The notes under the pieces are model-generated. The model worked only from the letters and a program-made list of their open reading frames with translations, ran no database searches and was not told the origin of the DNA. From Mycobacterium nebraskense (lineage in GTDB: Bacteria; Actinomycetota; Actinomycetes; Mycobacteriales; Mycobacteriaceae), in contig NZ_LQPH01000151.1 of NCBI RefSeq assembly GCF_002102255.1, positions 62,001 to 126,000 on the forward strand: 64,000 bases of DNA, in the 5' to 3' direction. The position numbers and the translations under genes were made by a program. Of the stretch, positions 45,575-57,312 are shown one piece after another (the first letter of the stretch is position 1; every line of letters begins with the position of its first letter).

Positions 45575-46747
45575 GTGGGGCTCGAGGACCGGGATGCGTT
45601 GCGAGTGCTGCGCGATGCCTTCGCGCAGGACGAGTCGGGGCCCGGCAACGAACTCGTCCGCCGGTTCTACACCCACTGGTTCGGCCTCGACGTCTCGGTA
45701 CGCGACCTGTTCCCGCCCGAAATGGGTGGGCAGCGGACCGCTTTCGCGCACGCCCTGCATTGGGTGTACGGCGAACTCGTCGCCCAGCGCGCGCAGGAAC
45801 CGGTCGCCTTTCTCGCTCAGCTCGGCCGCGATCACCGCAAATACGGTGTGCTGCCACAGCATTACGACACGTTGCACCGCGTGTTGTTGTCGACGTTGCG
45901 GGCGTACCTCGGCGATGCCTGGACCGACACCGTCGACGACGCGGCCAAACAGTCGCTCAACCTGATCACCGGCGTGATGCGGGGCGCCGCGGAAGCCGAC
46001 GAGGGGCCCGCCTGGTGGGACGGCACGGTCGTCGAGCACATGCGGGTCTCCCGCGATCTCGCGGTGGTCCGACTGCAGCTCGACCGCCCGATGGACTATC
46101 ACGCCGGCCAGTACGTCAATGTGCAGATACCGCAATGCCCGCGCCGCTGGCGCTACCTGTCCCCCGCCATTCCGGCGGATCCGGGCGGCGGCATCGAGTT
46201 CCACATCCGCGTGGTGCCCGGCGGCTTGGTCAGCACCGCCATCGTCAACGAGACGCGGCACGGAGACCGGTGGCGGCTGTCCAGCCCGCACGGCGGCCTG
46301 CGGGTCGACCGGGAGGGCGAGGACGTGCTGATGGTCGCCGGTAGCACCGGCCTGGCACCATTGCGGGCGCTGATCATGGACCTCAGCCGGTACGCGGTGA
46401 ACCCGCGGGTGCACCTGTTCTTCGGCGCCCGCTACCGCTGCGAGCTCTACGACCTGCCGACTCTGTGGCAGGTCGCGTCCCACAATCCGTGGCTGTCGGT
46501 CTCGCCGGTCTCGGAGTACGGCGCCGACCCGGCGTGGGCCGCCGACTATCCCGACGTCACGCCGCCGCGCGGCCTGCACGTGCGGCAGACCGGCCGTCTG
46601 CCCGACGTGGTGACCAAATACGGCGGGTGGGGTGACCGGCAGATTTTGATCTGCGGCGGACCGGCGATGGTGCGCGCCACCAAGGCCGCCCTGATCGCCA
46701 AAGGCGCTCCGCCGGAACATATTCAGCACGACCCACTGTGGAGGTAA
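45575..46747 (+). CDS. Type II flavohaemoglobin (Rv0385 type)
   Basis: A 390-residue protein with an N-terminal globin domain (residues 1-140; FYTHWFGLDVSVRDLFPPEMGGQRTAFAHALHWVYGEL and a proximal-His region LGRDHRKYGVLPQHYDTL) and a C-terminal ferredoxin-NADP-reductase module (YHAGQYVNVQIP, WRYLSPA, VAGSTGLAPLRALIMD, LICGGPAMVRATKAAL). The globin half lacks several residues of classical NO dioxygenases. Mycobacterial type II flavohaemoglobins of this kind were reported to oxidise D-lactate rather than detoxify NO (literature, recalled). The GTG at 45575 is 11 bases after the membrane protein stop. Confidence 0.85.
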   Translation: MGLEDRDALRVLRDAFAQDESGPGNELVRRFYTHWFGLDVSVRDLFPPEMGGQRTAFAHALHWVYGELVAQRAQEPVAFLAQLGRDHRKYGVLPQHYDTLHRVLLSTLRAYLGDAWTDTVDDAAKQSLNLITGVMRGAAEADEGPAWWDGTVVEHMRVSRDLAVVRLQLDRPMDYHAGQYVNVQIPQCPRRWRYLSPAIPADPGGGIEFHIRVVPGGLVSTAIVNETRHGDRWRLSSPHGGLRVDREGEDVLMVAGSTGLAPLRALIMDLSRYAVNPRVHLFFGARYRCELYDLPTLWQVASHNPWLSVSPVSEYGADPAWAADYPDVTPPRGLHVRQTGRLPDVVTKYGGWGDRQILICGGPAMVRATKAALIAKGAPPEHIQHDPLWR

Positions 46748-46749
46748 GC

Positions 46750-47640
46750 ATGCGTGTCGTCACCCTGCGCGACCCGGCATCGTCGGTGGCCGCGGAGTTC
46801 GTGCCCGAGGCGGGCATGATCGGCACCTCGCTGAGCGACGCCGGCGTGGAGCTGCTGGGGCAACGGCGCGGGCTGGACGCCTACGTGACGGCGGGCAAGA
46901 CGATGGGGATCCCGATCCTGTATCCCTGGGCGAATCGGTTGGGCGAGAACACCTATACCGCCGAAGGCGTGACGGCGACGGTGACGCCGGGCGAAAACGG
47001 TGTCCGTGCCGACCCCAACGGGTTGCCGATCCACGGTGTCCTGGCGGGCTACCCGCGCTGGCGGGTGACCGCCGAGTCGGACGACGAGCTGACCGCCGAG
47101 TTGGATTTCGCCGCCGACCCACAGTTGCTGGCCAGCTTCCCCTATCCGCATGTGCTGGCGGTGGCGGTCCGGCTGGCCGAGCGGACGCTGACGGTGCGCA
47201 CGACGGTGAGCGCGACCGGCGACACGGCGGTCCCGCTGTGTTTCGGCTTTCACCCCTACCTGCGCCTGCCGGGCGTGGCCCGCGGCGAGTGGGTCATTCA
47301 GACACCACCGCTGCGGCATCTGTTGCTCGACGGCCGCGGGCTGCCGACCGGTGCGTCCGGACCCGCGCCGGCGCGCGAGGAGGTGTTGGGCGACAAGGCT
47401 TTCGACGATGCCTACGACCAGGTGCCCGACGGCGCGGTGTTCGCGGTATCCGGCGGCGGGCGCCGGCTGGAGGTGCGCTTCGAGCGGGGGTATCCGGCGA
47501 CGCAGATCTTTGCGCCCACGGCCGAGCAAATAGTGTGCTTCGAGCCGATGACCGCGCCGACCGACGCCCTGCGCCGCGGTGGCTACCGATGCGCGCGGCC
47601 GGGCGAGCCTGCGGTCGCGCAGTTCTCGATTCGCGTTTAG
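46750..47640 (+). CDS. Aldose 1-epimerase family protein
   Basis: A 296-residue galactose mutarotase-fold protein. Conserved points are PILYPWANRLGENTYTAEG near residue 55 (substrate Asn/Arg), GLPIHGVLAGYPRW near 95 with the catalytic His, CFGFHPYLRLPG near 163 (second His) and CFEPMTAPTDALRRGG near the end with the catalytic Glu. A GAGG ribosome site lies inside the end of the flavohaemoglobin gene, so the two are co-translated. The sugar is unknown. It converges on hspR with overlapping stops at 47637-47640. Confidence 0.88.
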   Translation: MRVVTLRDPASSVAAEFVPEAGMIGTSLSDAGVELLGQRRGLDAYVTAGKTMGIPILYPWANRLGENTYTAEGVTATVTPGENGVRADPNGLPIHGVLAGYPRWRVTAESDDELTAELDFAADPQLLASFPYPHVLAVAVRLAERTLTVRTTVSATGDTAVPLCFGFHPYLRLPGVARGEWVIQTPPLRHLLLDGRGLPTGASGPAPAREEVLGDKAFDDAYDQVPDGAVFAVSGGGRRLEVRFERGYPATQIFAPTAEQIVCFEPMTAPTDALRRGGYRCARPGEPAVAQFSIRV

Positions 47641-48026
47641 CGGCCGCGCGTTCTGCGCGGCTGCCACACCACCACGGCGGTGCTCTTGGGCACCACCGCC
47701 AGATCGCGACGCTGGCCGGCGCGCATTTGCGCCAGCTCCTCGGTGAGCTCCTGGACCCGCGCCTGCAACGCCTCGACGTGGTTGGTCAGCTCGATGATGC
47801 GTTTGATGCCGGCCAGGTTGACTCCCTCGTCCTGGGACAGCCGCTGCACCTCGCGCAGGAGATCGACGTCGTGCTCCGAATAACGCCGTCCCCCACCGGA
47901 AGTGCGGCGCGGGCTGACCAGGCCGAGGCGGTCGTAGGTACGCAGTGTCTGGGCATGCATGCCGGCCAGCTCGGCGGCCACCGAGATCAGGAACGTCCGG
48001 GATTCTTCCCGTGAACTCTTCGCCAT
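47637..48026 (-). CDS. hspR: Heat-shock repressor HspR
   Basis: A 129-residue MerR-type repressor. The winged helix-turn-helix is FLISVAAELAGMHAQTLRTYDRLGLVSPRRTSGGGRRYSEHDVDLLREVQRL (residues 12-63), followed by a dimerisation coiled coil (ALQARVQELTEELAQMRAG). HspR binds HAIR repeats with DnaK as co-repressor, which closes a feedback loop because it is the fourth gene of the dnaK operon. Its ATG overlaps the dnaJ stop by one base. Confidence 0.95.
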   Translation of the reverse strand: MAKSSREESRTFLISVAAELAGMHAQTLRTYDRLGLVSPRRTSGGGRRYSEHDVDLLREVQRLSQDEGVNLAGIKRIIELTNHVEALQARVQELTEELAQMRAGQRRDLAVVPKSTAVVVWQPRRTRGR

Positions 48027-49204
48027 CAGCGATTACCTGCCCATCCTGCCCGCGGGTCAAACCCACTGGCCCGCTCGGCGGCCGCGTACGCCTCCAGCGC
48101 CTCCTGCGCGGCGCCCTCGACATTCGGCGGTACGGCGACCTTCACGGTGACCAGCAGGTCCCCGTTACCGCCGCTGCGGTTGGGGACGCCCCGCCCGCGC
48201 ACCCGCAGGATGCGGCCGTCGGAGGTCCCCTTGGGCACCCGGACACCGACCTTGCCATCCAGCGTGGGCACCGAAATCGTTGAACCCAAAGCTAATTCGG
48301 TGAAGCTGACGGGAACGGTCACGGTGAGGTCGTCGCCGTCGCGGCCAAACACCTTGTCCGGCCGCACATGTACCGTCACGTACAGGTCGCCCGACGGGGC
48401 CCCGCGCAACCCGGCTTCGCCCTGTCCGGGCAGCCGGATGCGCTGCCCGTCCTCGACGCCGGGCGGGATCCGCACGTTGATGGTGCGGGTGCGGGTGGTG
48501 ACCCCGGTGCCCTTGCACTCCTCGCAGGGGTGCTCGATGATCGAGCCGCTGCCCCGGCAATCGGTGCAGGGCTCAGAGAAACCGAACGCGCCCTGGTTGC
48601 GGCTGATCACGCCGGAACCGTTGCAGGTGGGGCACACCTTCGGGCTGGTGCCCGGCCGCGCGCCACTGCCGTGGCAGTTGGTGCACGGCGCCGGGCTGGT
48701 CAGCCGCAACGGCATTGCCACACCCTTGGCGGCCTCGACGAAATCCAGCTGCGTCTCGGTCTCCAGGTCGTTGCCACGTCGCGGCCGGCTGGGACGCGCA
48801 CTGGCGCCGCGCCCGAACAAGCCGCCGAACAGGTCACCGATGTTGGCGCCGCCGCTTCGGCCGGCGGCATCGAACAAGTCGTTGAGATTGAATTCTGCGC
48901 CGTCACCGCCGGCACCGAACCCGCCGAAACCACCAGTGTCGAACCGGCGACCGCCGAAACCGCCGCCCGCGAACAGGCGGCGGGTTTCGTCGTACTCCTT
49001 GCGCTTGGCCGGATCCGACAACACGTTGTGCGCTTCCGACACCGCCTTGAATCGCTCGCCGGCGGCGGGATTGTCGGGATTGGCGTCCGGATGCAGGTCG
49101 CGCGCTAGCTTCCGGTAGGCGCGTTTGATCTCTTCGGGACTGGCGTCAGAGGAGACGCCCAGCTCCTTATAGAAGTCCTTTTCGACCCATTCTCGCTGGG
49201 CCAT
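48026..49204 (-). CDS. dnaJ: Co-chaperone DnaJ (DnaJ1)
   Basis: A 392-residue Hsp40. The J-domain at residues 10-75 has the HPD motif (RDLHPDANPD). A G/F-rich region follows (about 80-130), then four CxxCxGxG zinc repeats (CTNCHGSG, CPTCNGSG, CTDCRGSG, CEECKGTG) at about 165-230 and the C-terminal substrate domains. The longer N-terminus (MAQREWVEKDFY) is the mycobacterial DnaJ1 form. A GAGAGGGGG ribosome site precedes the ATG. It lies in the dnaK-grpE-dnaJ-hspR operon, 53 bases after grpE. Confidence 0.96.
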   Translation of the reverse strand: MAQREWVEKDFYKELGVSSDASPEEIKRAYRKLARDLHPDANPDNPAAGERFKAVSEAHNVLSDPAKRKEYDETRRLFAGGGFGGRRFDTGGFGGFGAGGDGAEFNLNDLFDAAGRSGGANIGDLFGGLFGRGASARPSRPRRGNDLETETQLDFVEAAKGVAMPLRLTSPAPCTNCHGSGARPGTSPKVCPTCNGSGVISRNQGAFGFSEPCTDCRGSGSIIEHPCEECKGTGVTTRTRTINVRIPPGVEDGQRIRLPGQGEAGLRGAPSGDLYVTVHVRPDKVFGRDGDDLTVTVPVSFTELALGSTISVPTLDGKVGVRVPKGTSDGRILRVRGRGVPNRSGGNGDLLVTVKVAVPPNVEGAAQEALEAYAAAERASGFDPRAGWAGNR

Positions 49205-49257
49205 GTCGCGTCACCCCCTCTCACCTTTCTGTTCTGTTGTTGTGCTGATTCTGTGGT

Positions 49258-49886
49258 CTATTCACCGGATGCGCCGGGGTTATCGTCCGATTCGACCGGC
49301 GCGGCCGCCGCGGCACCCTCGTCCGCCACCGTGTCGACGACGCCGACCAAAGCGTGCCGCAGGACCTGGTCGCCCAGTTTGTAACCCTGCCGCATGACCG
49401 TGCCGATCACCGGCTTGGAGCCGTCGCCGCCGTCGCCCTCGTGCTGCACGGCTTCGTGCAACACCGGGTCGAAGTCCTCGCCTTCCTCGCCGAACGCCGT
49501 CAGACCGAGTCCGGCCAGGGCGCCGTCCAGCTTGTCGGCTACCGACTTCAGCGGGCCGGACTCCAGGTCGCCGTGCTTGCGCGCCCGCTCGAGATCGTCG
49601 AGCACGCCCAGCAATTGGCTGACGACGGTGGCCTTGGCCCGGTCCGCCGCGGCCTGCTGGTCGCGCAGCGCACGCTTGCGGTAGTTGGCGAAGTCGGCCT
49701 GGACCCGCTGCAGATCGCCGAGCAACTCGGCCGCCTTGCCGGCCTCCTCCGGGCTTTCACCCGCAAACTCCCCCGGCGCCGTCTCGCCCGGCGCTGCGCC
49801 GGGCGAGACGTGCCGTACTTCACCGGTCACAGGATCGATCCGCCGCTTGTCGGTGACGGTCACCTGCTCCTGTGGATTGCCTTCGG

Positions 49887-49890
<4 letters not shown>
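49258..49890 (-). CDS. grpE: Nucleotide exchange factor GrpE
   Basis: A 210-residue GrpE. The first 55 residues are an acidic and Pro-rich tail. A long coiled coil follows (EEAGKAAELLGDLQRVQADFANYRKRALRDQQAAADRAKATVVSQLLGVLDDLERARKHGDL), and the beta-domain ends with FDPVLHEAVQHEGD and GYKLGDQVLRHALVGV. GrpE speeds ADP release from DnaK. The start overlaps the dnaK stop by 4 bases (ATGA). Confidence 0.94.
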
Positions 49891-51746
<1,856 letters not shown>

Positions 51747-51790
51747 AGTGATTCCTCCTGATTGAGTAGAGCTTCTTTGGTGCCACTATG

Positions 51791-51810
51791 CTGAGTGAAC
51801 CCCGCTCAAG
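51791..51810. promoter_or_regulatory. HAIR element 1 upstream of dnaK
   Basis: On the minus strand this reads CTTGAGC, seven bases, then ACTCAG, which is a near-consensus HAIR box (CTTGAGT-N7-ACTCAAG). It lies 45 bases upstream of the dnaK ATG, within the expected promoter. Confidence 0.82.
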
Positions 51811-51844
51811 CCTGCTCTGAGCGACACCATGGTGTCAACCCAGT

Positions 51845-51865
51845 ATTGAGTGTGGTTCGCTCAAC
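51845..51865. promoter_or_regulatory. HAIR element 2 upstream of dnaK
   Basis: ATTGAGT (51845-51851), seven bases and GCTCAAC form a second HAIR box about 54 bases further upstream than the first. A pair of boxes before dnaK is what is known for HspR-controlled actinobacterial operons. The rest of the dnaK-ansP2 interval shows no gene. Confidence 0.82.
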
Positions 51866-52011
51866 TTGTCGATCATGCTAACGGAGGGCGTCGCCGTCTT
51901 GTTCCCCGGGGGGCGGCGGATGCGGGTGCGCGGCGGCGGCAACTTGCCGAGCGCGTCGGCGCATCGGTGGGTTAGCCTGAGCCTTTCCCGGAGCCAACAC
52001 GGCAGGACTCG

Positions 52012-53460
52012 ATGCCACCGCAAGACAGCGCCGCCGCGCGGCTCGCACGCGAAGACGCGGGCTATCACAAGGGCCTCAACAACCGCCAGATACAGATGAT
52101 CGGTCTCGGCGGCGCCATCGGAACCGGTCTATTCCTCGGCGCCGGGGGAAGGCTCGCGTCGGCGGGACCGGGGTTGTTTCTGGTGTATGGGATCTGCGGC
52201 GTCTTTGTCTTCTTGATCCTGCGTGCCCTCGGCGAGCTCGTGTTGTACCGCCCGTCTTCGGGATCGTTCGTGTCCTATGCCCGCGAATTCTTCGGCGAGA
52301 AGGCCGCCTTCGCTGCGGGTTGGCTGTATTTCCTCAACTGGGCGATGACCGGGATCGTGGATACCACCGCGATCGCGCACTACTGCCACTACTGGACGGC
52401 GTTCCACGCGGTCCCGCAGTGGACACTGGCGTTGATCGCGTTGGTCATCGTGCTGGCGATGAACCTGATCTCGGTCAAGCTCTTCGGCGAGCTGGAATTC
52501 TGGGCCTCGTTGATCAAGGTGCTCGCGCTGGTGACGTTCCTGGTCGTCGGTGCGGTCTTTCTGGTCGGGCGCTTCAAGGTCGACGGCCATGACCCCGGTG
52601 TGGCGCTATGGGACAGCCATGGCGGACTCCTGCCGGCCGGCTTGCTGCCCCTGGTGCTCGTTACCTCGGGGGTGGTCTTCGCCTACGCCGCGGTCGAACT
52701 GGTCGGCATCGCAGCCGGGGAGACGGCGAACCCGCACAAGATCATGCCGCGCGCGATCAACTCGGTGGTGTTTCGCATCGCGATTTTCTATATCGGGTCG
52801 ACGGTCCTGCTGGCGCTGCTGCTGCCACACACCGCCTATCGGGACCACGTGAGCCCGTTCGTGACCTTCTTCTCCAAGGTCGGTTTCGGCGGGGCGGGCA
52901 GCGTGATGAACCTGGTGGTTCTCACCGCCGCGCTCTCGAGCCTGAATGCCGGGCTGTACTCCACGGGCCGCATCCTGCGGTCCATGGCGATCAACGGCAG
53001 CGGCCCCAAGTTCACCGCACCCATGACGAAGAACGGCGTGCCGTACGGCGGGATCCTGCTCACCGCCGTTGTCGGCCTGTTGGGGATCGTGCTCAACGCC
53101 GTCAAACCGAGCCAGGCGTTCGAAATCGTCCTGCACATCGCCGCCGTGGGTGTTGTGGTGGCCTGGGGGACGATCGTGGCAAGCCAGCTGCGGTTCTACC
53201 GGCTCTCCCGCGCCGGGACGTTGCAACGGCCGCATTTCCGGATGCCGCTGGCGCCCTACAGCGGCTACCTCACGCTGGTTTTCCTGGCCGGCGTCCTGGT
53301 CCTGATGTTGTTGGACAAGGTCCAAGGCCCTTGGCTGCTTGGCGCGATGGCCGTCGGCATCCCCGCGCTGATCGGCGGTTGGTACCTGGTCCGTCACCGG
53401 GTGAAGGCCGCCGCCCAGGACACCGCGCTGCCGGCGGCTGATCCACCCGTGGCGGCTTAA
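52012..53460 (+). CDS. ansP2: L-asparagine permease (amino acid/polyamine/organocation family)
   Basis: A 482-residue permease with 12 predicted membrane helices. The first helix carries IQMIGLGGAIGTGLFLGAGGRLASAGPG, the substrate and sodium/proton signature of APC transporters, and the consensus GELVLYRPSSGSFVSYAREFFGEKAAFAAGWLYFLNW follows. It matches mycobacterial AnsP2 (Rv0346c, recalled) in length and N-terminus (LAREDAGYHKGLNNRQIQMIGLGG). The stop overlaps that of the MobA-like gene on the other strand. Asparagine is assigned by homology; other amino acids cannot be excluded. Confidence 0.88.
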   Translation: MPPQDSAAARLAREDAGYHKGLNNRQIQMIGLGGAIGTGLFLGAGGRLASAGPGLFLVYGICGVFVFLILRALGELVLYRPSSGSFVSYAREFFGEKAAFAAGWLYFLNWAMTGIVDTTAIAHYCHYWTAFHAVPQWTLALIALVIVLAMNLISVKLFGELEFWASLIKVLALVTFLVVGAVFLVGRFKVDGHDPGVALWDSHGGLLPAGLLPLVLVTSGVVFAYAAVELVGIAAGETANPHKIMPRAINSVVFRIAIFYIGSTVLLALLLPHTAYRDHVSPFVTFFSKVGFGGAGSVMNLVVLTAALSSLNAGLYSTGRILRSMAINGSGPKFTAPMTKNGVPYGGILLTAVVGLLGIVLNAVKPSQAFEIVLHIAAVGVVVAWGTIVASQLRFYRLSRAGTLQRPHFRMPLAPYSGYLTLVFLAGVLVLMLLDKVQGPWLLGAMAVGIPALIGGWYLVRHRVKAAAQDTALPAADPPVAA

Positions 53461-54017
53461 GGCTCGTCGATGTCCTGACCGCCGGCCAGGTCCGCGCAGT
53501 CGACGATCTCGACGTCGTTCCGGGTCCGCAGGTACGCCCCCGCGCCCTGGTCTCCGGACAGCCCCGCCAGCACCTCGGGCCAGTGCCGGCGCGCGATCAC
53601 CACCGGATGTCCCGGCCGGTCGCCGAAAGCGGCACGCGCCAGGCCGCCGGGGGACGCGATCGCGCGGCTCAGGACCCGCGCCACCACCGCGGGACCGACA
53701 TCGGGAGTGTCGATGACGTGCAGCACCGCGTAATCCGCGGGCATGCGGTCGGCCCGCTCCAGGCCGGTGCGCACCGAGGCGCTCAACCCGTCCCGCCACC
53801 GCTCCGCACTGACAGCGGTGACCCCGGGCGGGGCCGCCACCTGGGCGGCACCCAGCACGACGATGACGTCGTCGCAGCCCCCGGCGCGCAGGGCGCCGAC
53901 CGCGATGTCCAGCCAGCCTTCGACCAGCACTTTCGGCTTGCCATAGCGCCGTCCGGCGCCCGCGGCCAGCAGGATCCCGACGCTGTGTGGTGGAGGTGTC
54001 GACTCCGGTAACCCCAC
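53457..54017 (-). CDS. MobA/MocA-like nucleotidyltransferase
   Basis: A 186-residue NTP-transferase domain protein. The nucleotide-binding motif is GILLAAGAGRRYGKPKVLVEG (near residue 12), with VLHVIDTPDVGP as the Mg-binding acidic region and DRPGHPVVIARRHWPEVLAGLSGDQGAGAYL at the end. Proteins of this type attach CMP or GMP to molybdopterin. Molybdenum hydroxylases of the xanthine-dehydrogenase family use the cytosine dinucleotide form, so a MocA role is likely. The GTG at 54017 follows AGGAGA closely. It is divergent to the second molybdenum hydroxylase operon with a 70-base gap. Confidence 0.83.
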   Translation of the reverse strand: MGLPESTPPPHSVGILLAAGAGRRYGKPKVLVEGWLDIAVGALRAGGCDDVIVVLGAAQVAAPPGVTAVSAERWRDGLSASVRTGLERADRMPADYAVLHVIDTPDVGPAVVARVLSRAIASPGGLARAAFGDRPGHPVVIARRHWPEVLAGLSGDQGAGAYLRTRNDVEIVDCADLAGGQDIDEP

Positions 54018-54087
54018 TCTCCTATGATGACATTGCACTTCTCCCAAAGCGATAATTTCGCTGCGCGCTGGCATCGGATGGAGCGTC

Positions 54088-56436
54088 ATGACCCAGGATG
54101 TCCAAGGGGCCCCGGCCGTCCCCGGCACCCCGGCACCCCGGTACGCGGGTACCCGCGTGCAACGGGTGGAGGACGGCCGGCTGCTGACCGGCCGCGGCAG
54201 CTTCGTCGACGACATCTCGCGGCCGGGCATGCTGCACGCCTGCTTCGTGCGCAGCCCGTTCGCGCGGGCGCGCATCAACGGCATCGACGCCTCGGCCGCG
54301 CTGGCGCTGCCCGGCGTGCGCGCGGTGTTCACCGCCGCCGACCTCAACCCGGACGTGAAGGAGGCGTGGCACGCCGTCGCCGGCAAGGACATGCCGGACA
54401 CCCCGCGACCGCCGCTGGCCGAGGGCGAGGCCAAGTTCGTCGGTGACCCCGTCGCGCTCATCGTCGCCGAGAGCCGCTACATCGCCGAGGACGCGCTGGA
54501 ACTGGTCGACGTGGACTACGAGCCGCTGCCCGCGATCACCGACTTCACCCGGGCGCAGACCTCCGATGTGCTGGTGCACGACGCCTATCCGAACAACGTA
54601 GCGGGCGGGATGGGTGGAGCCCCGCCGGACGAAGAGCTGTTCGCCAGCGCACCGTGCGTCGTGCGCGAGAACATCTATCAGCAGATCTACGCGCCGGTGC
54701 CGATCGAGACCCGCGGCCTGGTCGTCGAATGGACGGCCGCCACCGGCGAACTCACGATGTGGGCGTCCACCCAGACCCCGCACGAACTTCGGGCGTTCTG
54801 CGCCCGGCTGTTAGGCATTGCGGCGCAACGTGTTCGGGTCATCATGCGCGACACCGGCGGCGGCTTCGGCCAGAAGGTCGTCCCGATGCGCGAAGACATG
54901 TGCATCATGCTGGCCGCCCGCAAGGTGCCGGCGGCGCTGAAGTGGATCGAGGACCGGCGCGAGAACCTGATGTCGGCCGGGCAGGCCCGCCACGTCGACG
55001 GCACCGCGCGCATGGCTTTCGACGACGAGGGCAACATCGCGGCGGCCGACATCGACTTCGTCCAGGACATCGGCGCCTACCCGACGCCGTACCCGGTGCT
55101 GACCACGGCCGCCATCGGCATGTTCTTCCCGGGGCCCTACCGGGTGCCCAAGGCCAGCTTCAACTACAAGACGGTCTTCTCCAACACCAGCGGCCTGGCC
55201 GCCTATCGCGGTCCGTGGCAGTACGAGACGCTGGCCCGCGAGATCCTGCTCGACGTCGCCGCGCGCAAGATGAACATCGACCCGGTCGAGTTGCGCCGCC
55301 GTAACCTTTTGCGCCGCGACGAGATGCCGTATGTCAACCCCAACGGCATGCCGTACGACCACGTCGCCCCGATGGACACGTTCGAGCAGGCGGTGAAAAT
55401 CCTTGACCACGAAGGGTTTCGCAAGGAGCAGGCCGAAGCGCTGGCGCAGGGCCGCTATTTGGGCCTCGGGTTCTCGGCCTACATCGAGCCGACCGGCGCG
55501 GCGACCGGCCACCTGGCCACCGAAGGCGCCACCATCCGCATGGAGCCGACCGGCAAGATCAACGTGTACGTCAACGGCGGCTCGAGCGGAAACAGCATCG
55601 AGACCACGGTCGTCCAGTTGACCGCCGACGCGCTGGGCGCCGACATCGACGACGTGGCCACCATCCAGGGCGACACCGCGGTCACCCCGTACGGGGCCGG
55701 GACGCAGGGCAGCCGCAGCGCACCGATGACCGCCGGAGCCGTCAACGAGGCGGGGACCATCCTGCGCGAGAAGATCGTGGCGCTGGCCGCGCACCACCTC
55801 AAGGTCGCCGAATCCGACGTGGAACTGGCATTTTCGGTGGCCAGCGTGCGCGGCGCCCCGGACAAGTCGGTGTCGTTCGGCGAGCTGGCCTACATCGCGT
55901 ACTACTCGCCGCAGCAGCTGCCGCCGGGAATGTCGGCCAATCTGGAGGCGGCCGCCCGGTTCAACTCGCCCAATCCCATCCACTGGTCCAACGCGACCCA
56001 CGCCTGCACCTGCGAAGTGGACGTGGCGACCGGCAAGGTGACGCTGCTGCGCTACATCGTCAGCGAGGACGTCGGGCCCATGATCAACCCGTCGGTGGTG
56101 GAGGGCCAGATCGCCGGCGGAACGGTGCAGGGCATCGGCGGTGCCCTGATGGAGGACATGGTCTACGACGACGACGGCAACCCGCTGGCAACGACTTTCG
56201 TCGACTACCTGCTGCCCACGGCCACCGAGGTGCCACCGATCGAATTCGGGCACGTCGAGATACCCGGGCCGGGGCCCGGCGGCTACAAGGGCGCCGGCGA
56301 GGGCGGAGCCATCGGCTCGGTGCCGGCGGTGATCAACGCCATCAACGATGCGCTCGCACCGCTGGGCGTGACGGTCACCCGGCTGCCGGCCAGCCCGGCG
56401 TCGATCGCCGCTTTGTTGGAAGAGGGGGAACGGTGA
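54088..56436 (+). CDS. Molybdenum hydroxylase large subunit, xanthine dehydrogenase family, not a form I CO dehydrogenase
   Basis: A 782-residue molybdopterin subunit. The cofactor segments are RDTGGGFGQKVVPMREDM, GSSGNSIETTVVQLTADALG and GGYKGAGEGGAIGSVPAVINAI with the catalytic Glu. The active-site loop is AYRGPWQYET at residue 372, not the AYXCSFR of form I CO dehydrogenase and not the AYRGAGR of form II. The substrate is therefore probably an aromatic or N-heterocyclic compound or an aldehyde (inference). It overlaps the FAD subunit gene by 4 bases; gene order L, M, S differs from the first cluster (M, S, L). Confidence 0.9.
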   Translation: MTQDVQGAPAVPGTPAPRYAGTRVQRVEDGRLLTGRGSFVDDISRPGMLHACFVRSPFARARINGIDASAALALPGVRAVFTAADLNPDVKEAWHAVAGKDMPDTPRPPLAEGEAKFVGDPVALIVAESRYIAEDALELVDVDYEPLPAITDFTRAQTSDVLVHDAYPNNVAGGMGGAPPDEELFASAPCVVRENIYQQIYAPVPIETRGLVVEWTAATGELTMWASTQTPHELRAFCARLLGIAAQRVRVIMRDTGGGFGQKVVPMREDMCIMLAARKVPAALKWIEDRRENLMSAGQARHVDGTARMAFDDEGNIAAADIDFVQDIGAYPTPYPVLTTAAIGMFFPGPYRVPKASFNYKTVFSNTSGLAAYRGPWQYETLAREILLDVAARKMNIDPVELRRRNLLRRDEMPYVNPNGMPYDHVAPMDTFEQAVKILDHEGFRKEQAEALAQGRYLGLGFSAYIEPTGAATGHLATEGATIRMEPTGKINVYVNGGSSGNSIETTVVQLTADALGADIDDVATIQGDTAVTPYGAGTQGSRSAPMTAGAVNEAGTILREKIVALAAHHLKVAESDVELAFSVASVRGAPDKSVSFGELAYIAYYSPQQLPPGMSANLEAAARFNSPNPIHWSNATHACTCEVDVATGKVTLLRYIVSEDVGPMINPSVVEGQIAGGTVQGIGGALMEDMVYDDDGNPLATTFVDYLLPTATEVPPIEFGHVEIPGPGPGGYKGAGEGGAIGSVPAVINAINDALAPLGVTVTRLPASPASIAALLEEGER

Positions 56437-57312
56437 AACCGGCCGCTTTCGAATACCACCGGCCCGACACCATCGACGACGCCGTGGGCCTGCTCGCCGA
56501 GCTGGGCGACGATGCGAAGATACTGGCGGGCGGCCAGAGCCTGGTGCCGATGCTGGCGATGCGGTTGGCCTACTTCGACCATCTCATCGACATCTCTCGG
56601 TTGCCCGAGCTGCAGGGCATCGAGCGCAGGGGCGACGAGCTGTGGATCGGCGCGGGCACCACCGAGGCCGCCGTCGGCGCCAATGAGGAAGTGCGCCAAT
56701 CCGTTCCGCTGTTGACCCGGGTGACGCCGTTCGTCGGGCATTTCCAGATCCGCAACCGGGGCACCCTCGGCGGGTCGATCGCCCACGCTGATGCCGCAGG
56801 CGAATACCCGGCGGTCGCCCTGACCCTGGATGCGGTGATGGAGGTCCAGTCACCACGCGGGCGGCGCGAGATCGCGGCCGCCGACTTCTTCGCCGGGGTA
56901 TGGGAAACCACCATGGAATCCGACGAGGTGCTCACCGGGGTGCGGTTCCCCGTGTGGAACGGCAGGTGCGGGTTCGCCGTCGAGGAATTCTCGCGCCGGC
57001 ACGGCGATTTCGCGATCGCGGGTGCACTGGTCGCCGTCCAGCTCGACAACGACGACAGGGTATCGCGTTGCGCGATCGGGCTGCTGGGCATGGGGTCCAC
57101 GGTCCGGCGGGCGACGGCGGCCGAGGTCGCGGCCATCGGCAGGCCGGTCGGTGAGCTGGCGCCGGAGGAGATCGGCCGGGCCGCGATGACCGGGCTCGAC
57201 GACATTCCCAACGACCTGCAAGGGTCGGCGTCCTACCGGTTGAAGGTCGGCGCCACCATGGCCACGCGTGCGTGGACACAGGCGATAACCGAAGCAGCCA
57301 CGGGGGCAAGCA

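Noticed and set aside
53457..54461. Long start of the MobA-like protein reaching 54461
   Set aside because: The extra 148 codons are antisense to the large subunit of the hydroxylase; the GTG at 54017 directly precedes the family N-terminus.
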